Shown here: piece by piece, positions 59,938 to 64,000 of the stretch
How the letters are laid out: each line of letters begins with the position of its first letter
How positions within the stretch are numbered: position 1 is the stretch's first letter
Source: Berkiella sp964606325
GTDB taxonomy: Bacteria; Pseudomonadota; Gammaproteobacteria; Berkiellales; Berkiellaceae
Direction: 5' to 3'
Assembly: GCA_964606325.1 (NCBI GenBank)
Contig: CAZSGE010000003.1
Coordinates: forward strand, 62,001 to 126,000
DNA length: 64,000 nucleotides
Made by a program: the position numbers and the translations under genes
The notes under the pieces: generated by a model
Told to the model about the DNA's origin: nothing
The model's input: only the letters and a program-made list of their open reading frames with translations
Database searches by the model: none

Positions 59938-61719
59938 ATGATTAATGGTTTTCCTGAAAATTCAATCGAAAGACAAATGCAACTCGCTGCCATTGCTGGC
60001 AAAGTGAATGCCTATTTTAGTTTCTTTCATATGCTTGAAAACGCCTATGAAGGTGATGCACTAAGAGACATTATTGTTAAAACATTGTTTCTGAACCATC
60101 CAGGCAAGAATGTTTTAGAAGAAATTATTAGCCAGGAAATACCTAGTCCTCATGCTTTTTACATTGTTGAACATATACTCTCACTTTACCGCAAATATAA
60201 TTGGAATTTAGATAATTTTGCAACCATGACAGACAAAAGAGTTTATGCTTGGGCTGGTAAATTCAATCATACGAGTGTTCTCGACGATGCCTTAGTAAAA
60301 GAAGAAATGCTAATAGATGAAGTCAAAGCCTTATTGCTTGCTAATAATCTGAACGCTGCAAGAAAAATACTTAAAAAATCAAACATTTCTATGGAAAGAG
60401 TATTTTATCATCAACAATTCTTTCAACAATTATTGGCTAAATTCAGTGGGCCACAAAACCACCAATTAGATACGATGATGGCTGATTTAGTTTCATCACA
60501 TGAATTGCCTTTACATCTTAGCAATTTTGGATATCCTATTAATTTGGCTACTGTAACGGCAAATTACCCAAAGTTGGCAAAAACAGATGCCTTTAGAGCA
60601 CTTGATGCTATTAGCACTTTAGCAACAGAAAGTTATGCTGATGAGGTGCAACATCCTGTCGCTACCCGTATGATTGATGAATATTTAGAAAATGTAGACG
60701 CTGAAAAAGCGAGAAGGTTAGCAACAATTTTATTAGGAAATGCAGCGGATTTGTGGGGCAATGTCATGCCAGGTGCGCCAGCCTCACCACACAAAGAAGC
60801 AATTATATTACAGCTTTTAAATTATGGCGCTGAAGTACCTTTTTCCCCAATGATGATGCACGCCATGGGGGCTCCATTTTATAACGCCGTATTTGAACAG
60901 GGTATGAGCAATGTTGTAAAACACCCAAATGTTATTGCAGACTTTAAAAAAATGTCATCAATCGGCCAAAAAATGTTACTTGAGCAAGCAGGTCAATTTA
61001 CTAATCCTGCACATGTTCCTACACCAGCCAATGTGGAAATGGTAAAAACACTTATTCCTTTTGCCAAACAAAAGCCACTCAGTACAGATTATGCGGAAGT
61101 AGCCTCTTTTCCTTGCATGACACTGGAGAGTTTTATTGGCACCTTGAACACATGGTCAAATACACCTCATGATCCAGCAAGCCATCAAAGAAAATTAGAA
61201 ATGTTAGGCTTGTTATTAAAGCATGAAATGATTGAACATATAGAATCAGTTACACCTGGCAGCCATGCGCTTTCATTTAACAACCCACAAACCGCTATGC
61301 CTTATGATTTGCATGCTTACATGATGGACAACCCATCCTTAAAAGCAGGATTCTTAAAGCCACAGCGTGATGTGCAATTGCTCAGTTTGTATGGTTTAAC
61401 CAAAGGTTTGCTCTCTGCAGAAACCCGTAATGCGCAAGTGCTAGAAAAAGTAAGAGCCCGTGAAGCGGTTTTACAAAGACGTGAGGATGGCACAGCTGTT
61501 GTTACTAACCGTTATGACATCAAGCCATTGATGCAATCTGCATCAAGAGATGTTCGTGCTCTTATTATGAGTTTTGTAGATCCTTCGACGACGTTGACTT
61601 CAAGCCAACGAGCGCAAACCGCGATGAGGCTCAATAACATTGCACTTGAGCATGTAGACAATTCAACGGTAAATATTCACGACTCAGCTAAATATATCAG
61701 ACCCGCCGCTAAAAAATAA
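59938..61719 (+). CDS. 593-residue hypothetical protein
   Basis: This large soluble protein has no domain I recognise. It is predominantly helical, with helical-repeat-like stretches (HVEDNS, LNNIALEHV; LLNYGAEVPFSPMMMHAMGAPFYNAV, which recalls an ankyrin-like turn but does not repeat clearly). There is no signal peptide or membrane helix, and the C-terminus is basic (YIRPAAKK). GGAGTCATACT precedes the ATG. It is a single-gene unit with its own terminator. Size, lack of homologues known to me and isolation make it a candidate secreted effector. Confidence 0.7.
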   Translation: MINGFPENSIERQMQLAAIAGKVNAYFSFFHMLENAYEGDALRDIIVKTLFLNHPGKNVLEEIISQEIPSPHAFYIVEHILSLYRKYNWNLDNFATMTDKRVYAWAGKFNHTSVLDDALVKEEMLIDEVKALLLANNLNAARKILKKSNISMERVFYHQQFFQQLLAKFSGPQNHQLDTMMADLVSSHELPLHLSNFGYPINLATVTANYPKLAKTDAFRALDAISTLATESYADEVQHPVATRMIDEYLENVDAEKARRLATILLGNAADLWGNVMPGAPASPHKEAIILQLLNYGAEVPFSPMMMHAMGAPFYNAVFEQGMSNVVKHPNVIADFKKMSSIGQKMLLEQAGQFTNPAHVPTPANVEMVKTLIPFAKQKPLSTDYAEVASFPCMTLESFIGTLNTWSNTPHDPASHQRKLEMLGLLLKHEMIEHIESVTPGSHALSFNNPQTAMPYDLHAYMMDNPSLKAGFLKPQRDVQLLSLYGLTKGLLSAETRNAQVLEKVRAREAVLQRREDGTAVVTNRYDIKPLMQSASRDVRALIMSFVDPSTTLTSSQRAQTAMRLNNIALEHVDNSTVNIHDSAKYIRPAAKK

Positions 61720-61725
61720 AAAAAA

Positions 61726-61760
61726 GCCCCAGCGTACTGCAAACGCTGGGGCCTTTTTTT
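61726..61760. terminator. Bidirectional rho-independent terminator
   Basis: GCCCCAGCGT and ACGCTGGGGC form a 10-base-pair stem with a 7-base loop, an A run on the left and a T run on the right. It serves the 593-residue gene (plus) and the kinase fusion gene (minus). Confidence 0.93.
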
Positions 61761-61764
61761 ATCA

Positions 61765-63303
61765 CTAATCAATTAAATATTTTTCAATTAACCTATCAAT
61801 TTGCGCAGCATCAATCATGATCGTTTGTGATTTTTCATGTGCTGTGAGCCCCTCATAGGATTGTTGCTGTTTCATCAGCACTTCTTCATCAGCATCGGAT
61901 GGATCTTTTCGTAAGCGGGCGCGCAATTTGATACGTTCTTGCAGTTTATCAACGGGTGCTTCGAAAGCATAAATCGTGAAGGGATGTTCGGATAATCCGA
62001 TAAACAGATCTCTTTGCCATTGCTTTAAAAACGTGGCATCCACGATAACACTAAGACCACTTTGCAGCAGCATTTTAGCCAATTCGCATAAGGTGCTATA
62101 AACTTTTTGTGTGGCATCATCGCTATATAATGCAGGTAGTTGCGTTGAAGCTGTCGCATCATAAGGTTGCATTTTAAATAAGTGTTTTCTCACTACATCG
62201 GCACGAAGGCGGATAGCGCCTGTTTGCATCATTAATTGTTCAGTAAATAGTGATTTACCAGAGCCTGAAAATCCATGGGTAATGCTTAAGGTTGCTTGGT
62301 GGGATTTTGCATAATCAAGGCCTAATCTTAAAAAGTTGCGCAAATCAAGCGCTAACTTTTGGGCAAGTTCTGAGTTAGGTTCAACTTGATTTAACAAAAG
62401 CGCCGAAATTTTTGCTCGCACCATAGCGCGATAGGATTTATAGAAATTTAATAATTTGGCACCTTCATAATCAAATGAGTGCTCAAAATAGTGGTTAACG
62501 AACAAATCACCTAAATCTGAATGATGGTGATGATCTAAATCCATGGCCAAAAAGGCAATATCATTCATCACATCTGTCCAGCGAAAATTCTCATTAAATT
62601 CAATGCAATCAAAAATGACAGGATTATCTTTGATGAGAACCATGTTGCCTAAATGAAAGTCACCATGGGTCGCGCGTACAAAACCATTTTTTTTACGTGC
62701 GCTGATAAGCCCTTTTAATTGATGAAACTGTTTTTCGCACCATGATTCTATTTGCGAGATTTCTTCTATAAAACCTGAGGATGCTGGTAAATTTTTGAGC
62801 GCTTCAAAGTTATCTTTCATCGGCGCATAAACATTTTTAGCGCTACCAAATTCGCTGTCGCTATCGCAGCGTTGGGCTTTTGCATGAAAGTGGGCCGTTT
62901 GTTTTGCAATACTTTGGATAATTTCTTTATTAAGGCGATTTTCTTTAACCAAATTGCTGAGTAAATTCTTTTGCTCAAATTGATTCATTTTAACGGCATA
63001 TTCAATGATCTCGCCGGTTCCTTTGAGCGAAGGTTCAGAAATCGATCCTGTTATGGGAATAACCTCTATATAGATATCAGGCGCTAAGCGCTGGTTTAAG
63101 CTGACTTCCATTTCACAAAATTTCTTTCTTTTTTCAAGCGTTGTAAAATCTTGAAAACCTAAATTCAATGGTTTTTTTAGTTTATACGCATATAAGCCTG
63201 TGAGAATAATCCACGAAAGATGGGTTTGAATCACTTCAAACCCATGAACTGGGTGCGGATAAAGGGAAGGATTTTGTAAAGCTTCTAGGAGCGTTTTAGC
63301 CAT
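61765..63303 (-). CDS. Phosphotransferase-like / AAA-type ATP-binding fusion protein
   Basis: The 512 residues combine an N-terminal aminoglycoside-phosphotransferase-like domain (about 30–320; THGDFHLGNMVLI as Brenner motif and VIFDCIEFNENFRWTDVMNDIAFLAMDLD as metal motif) with a C-terminal AAA_33 P-loop kinase (about 340–510; GFSGSGKSLFTEQL as Walker A, then RADVVRKHLF and IVDATFLKQWQRDLF). This COG2187/COG0645 fusion is widespread and uncharacterised; it may phosphorylate a small molecule. It overlaps hemL by eight bases, so the two are co-transcribed. Confidence 0.88.
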   Translation of the reverse strand: MAKTLLEALQNPSLYPHPVHGFEVIQTHLSWIILTGLYAYKLKKPLNLGFQDFTTLEKRKKFCEMEVSLNQRLAPDIYIEVIPITGSISEPSLKGTGEIIEYAVKMNQFEQKNLLSNLVKENRLNKEIIQSIAKQTAHFHAKAQRCDSDSEFGSAKNVYAPMKDNFEALKNLPASSGFIEEISQIESWCEKQFHQLKGLISARKKNGFVRATHGDFHLGNMVLIKDNPVIFDCIEFNENFRWTDVMNDIAFLAMDLDHHHHSDLGDLFVNHYFEHSFDYEGAKLLNFYKSYRAMVRAKISALLLNQVEPNSELAQKLALDLRNFLRLGLDYAKSHQATLSITHGFSGSGKSLFTEQLMMQTGAIRLRADVVRKHLFKMQPYDATASTQLPALYSDDATQKVYSTLCELAKMLLQSGLSVIVDATFLKQWQRDLFIGLSEHPFTIYAFEAPVDKLQERIKLRARLRKDPSDADEEVLMKQQQSYEGLTAHEKSQTIMIDAAQIDRLIEKYLID

Positions 63304-64000
63304 GGTTCAGCGTCGCAAACACGATGTCCGCAGCACTTAAAGTTTGCGCAATACACTCATCCGTATGCGTAATAGAAATAAAAGCACTTTCAAAGGCTGA
63401 AGGCCCAAAATAAATACCTTGCGCTAACATGCCATGAAAGAACTTTTTGAATTTGTTGACATCAGATTTCATGACATCATTGAAGGATTTTACTTCATTG
63501 TCATTAAAAAACACGGTAAACATACCGGTTGCCCAGTTAATCTGCACGGGCACATCATGCTTATTGGCAATTTCTTTTAAACCTTCAACTAACATTTGTG
63601 TTTTCTGATGAATTTTTTCATAAAAACCAGGCTGCTTTAATTTGCTTAAAGTTGCAAGTCCCGCCGCCATGGCAACAGGGTTGCCTGCAAGCGTACCCGC
63701 TTGGTAGACAGGTCCCACCGGTGCCAAATACGACATGATTGATTTTTTGCCACCCAAAGCAGCAACGGGCATACCACCGCCTATAATTTTTCCAAAAGTC
63801 GTGATATCTGGTGTAATGTTATAAACACTTTGTGCACCACCAAAGGCAACTCTAAAACCTGTCATAACCTCGTCAAATATAAGCACAGCACCATGACTAT
63901 CGCAGGCAGCTCGCAGAGCTAACAGGAATTTTGGATCGGGTAAAACACATCCCATATTGCCAGCAATGGGCTCCACAATAACCGCAGCAATTTTATCGCC
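63296..64000 (-). CDS. hemL: Glutamate-1-semialdehyde 2,1-aminomutase, C-terminal part (cut by the window end)
   Basis: HemL makes 5-aminolevulinate for haem from glutamate-1-semialdehyde, using PLP. The frame is open to base 64000 (…DKIAAVIVEPIAGNMG…), so only about the last 235 residues are present. Visible are the PLP-binding DEVMTGFRVAFGG, the Schiff-base Lys in TFGKIIGGGMPVAALGG, and QAGTLAGNPVAMAAGLATL, all typical of HemL. The stop overlaps the start of the kinase fusion gene. Start and N-terminus lie outside the window. Confidence 0.95.
   Translation of the reverse strand, partial: GDKIAAVIVEPIAGNMGCVLPDPKFLLALRAACDSHGAVLIFDEVMTGFRVAFGGAQSVYNITPDITTFGKIIGGGMPVAALGGKKSIMSYLAPVGPVYQAGTLAGNPVAMAAGLATLSKLKQPGFYEKIHQKTQMLVEGLKEIANKHDVPVQINWATGMFTVFFNDNEVKSFNDVMKSDVNKFKKFFHGMLAQGIYFGPSAFESAFISITHTDECIAQTLSAADIVFATLNHG

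Noticed and set aside
59938..61719. Ankyrin-repeat assignment for the 593-residue protein
   Set aside because: One ankyrin-like turn is visible but no regular 33-residue periodicity.
1..64000. CRISPR arrays, insertion sequences, prophage, rRNA operons
   Set aside because: No regularly spaced repeats, transposase or integrase frames, phage genes or rRNA sequence were seen on reading both strands.

Overview
This is an AT-rich chromosomal segment of a gammaproteobacterium. The gene order orn–nnrDE–tsaE–amiB–mutL–miaA … hfq–hflX–hflK–hflC–yjeT–purA … rnr–rlmB … rpsF–rpsR–rplI–dnaB–alr is the classical gammaproteobacterial super-cluster. A CBU_0592-family membrane protein, many large lineage-specific proteins without recognisable domains and polyhydroxybutyrate genes suggest Legionellales (Coxiella/Legionella/Berkiella-like). 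That placement is inference from gene content; no rRNA lies in the window. I see no insertion sequence, prophage or CRISPR array. One tRNA-Leu(CAG) is present.

Layout. 1–4.2 kb is accessory: a possible partial gene at the left edge, a small peptide with a double-glycine-type leader, a fused FAD oxidase/methyltransferase and a divergent membrane-anchored unknown. 4.15–6.87 kb (minus) holds rsgA–psd plus two coupled unknown genes. 6.9–13.6 kb (plus) is the orn-to-miaA run (RNA turnover, metabolite repair, tRNA modification, cell-wall amidase, mismatch repair). 13.6–17.1 kb is an insertion relative to the classical order (two lineage genes, a queuosine-precursor transporter, a LemA/TPM pair). 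17.2–25.8 kb is hfq–hflX–hflKC–yjeT–purA–(tRNA)–rnr–rlmB. 26–35 kb is a second, larger insertion carrying small stress or secreted proteins, an AraC-type regulator and a six-gene operon (ATP-grasp ligase, HMGL-like aldolase/condensing enzyme, alpha/beta hydrolase, isopropylmalate-dehydrogenase-like enzyme, RraA-like aldolase, dienelactone hydrolase). That operon looks like an uncharacterised small-molecule pathway and is the strongest novelty candidate. 35.1–38.9 kb returns to the conserved rpsF–rpsR–rplI–dnaB–alr block, without priB.

39–47 kb mixes housekeeping genes (ppa, trhO, sodC) with lineage-specific proteins. One is a 1256-residue protein carrying a poly(A)-polymerase/CCA-transferase head domain, close to the true pcnB at 47.8 kb (pcnB–folK–pgi). 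51–57 kb holds a second double-glycine-leader peptide, acs, and a PHB set (phaA, phaB, phaR, phasin; phaC is not in the window). 57–64 kb has dksA with a nitroreductase, sfsA, a 593-residue unknown, a kinase fusion protein and the 3' part of hemL, cut by the window edge.

Many genes overlap by 4–30 bases or are separated by under 25 bases, and hairpin–T-tract terminators mark most operon ends. Starts were moved inward from the longest reading frame wherever a clear ribosome-binding site supported it.
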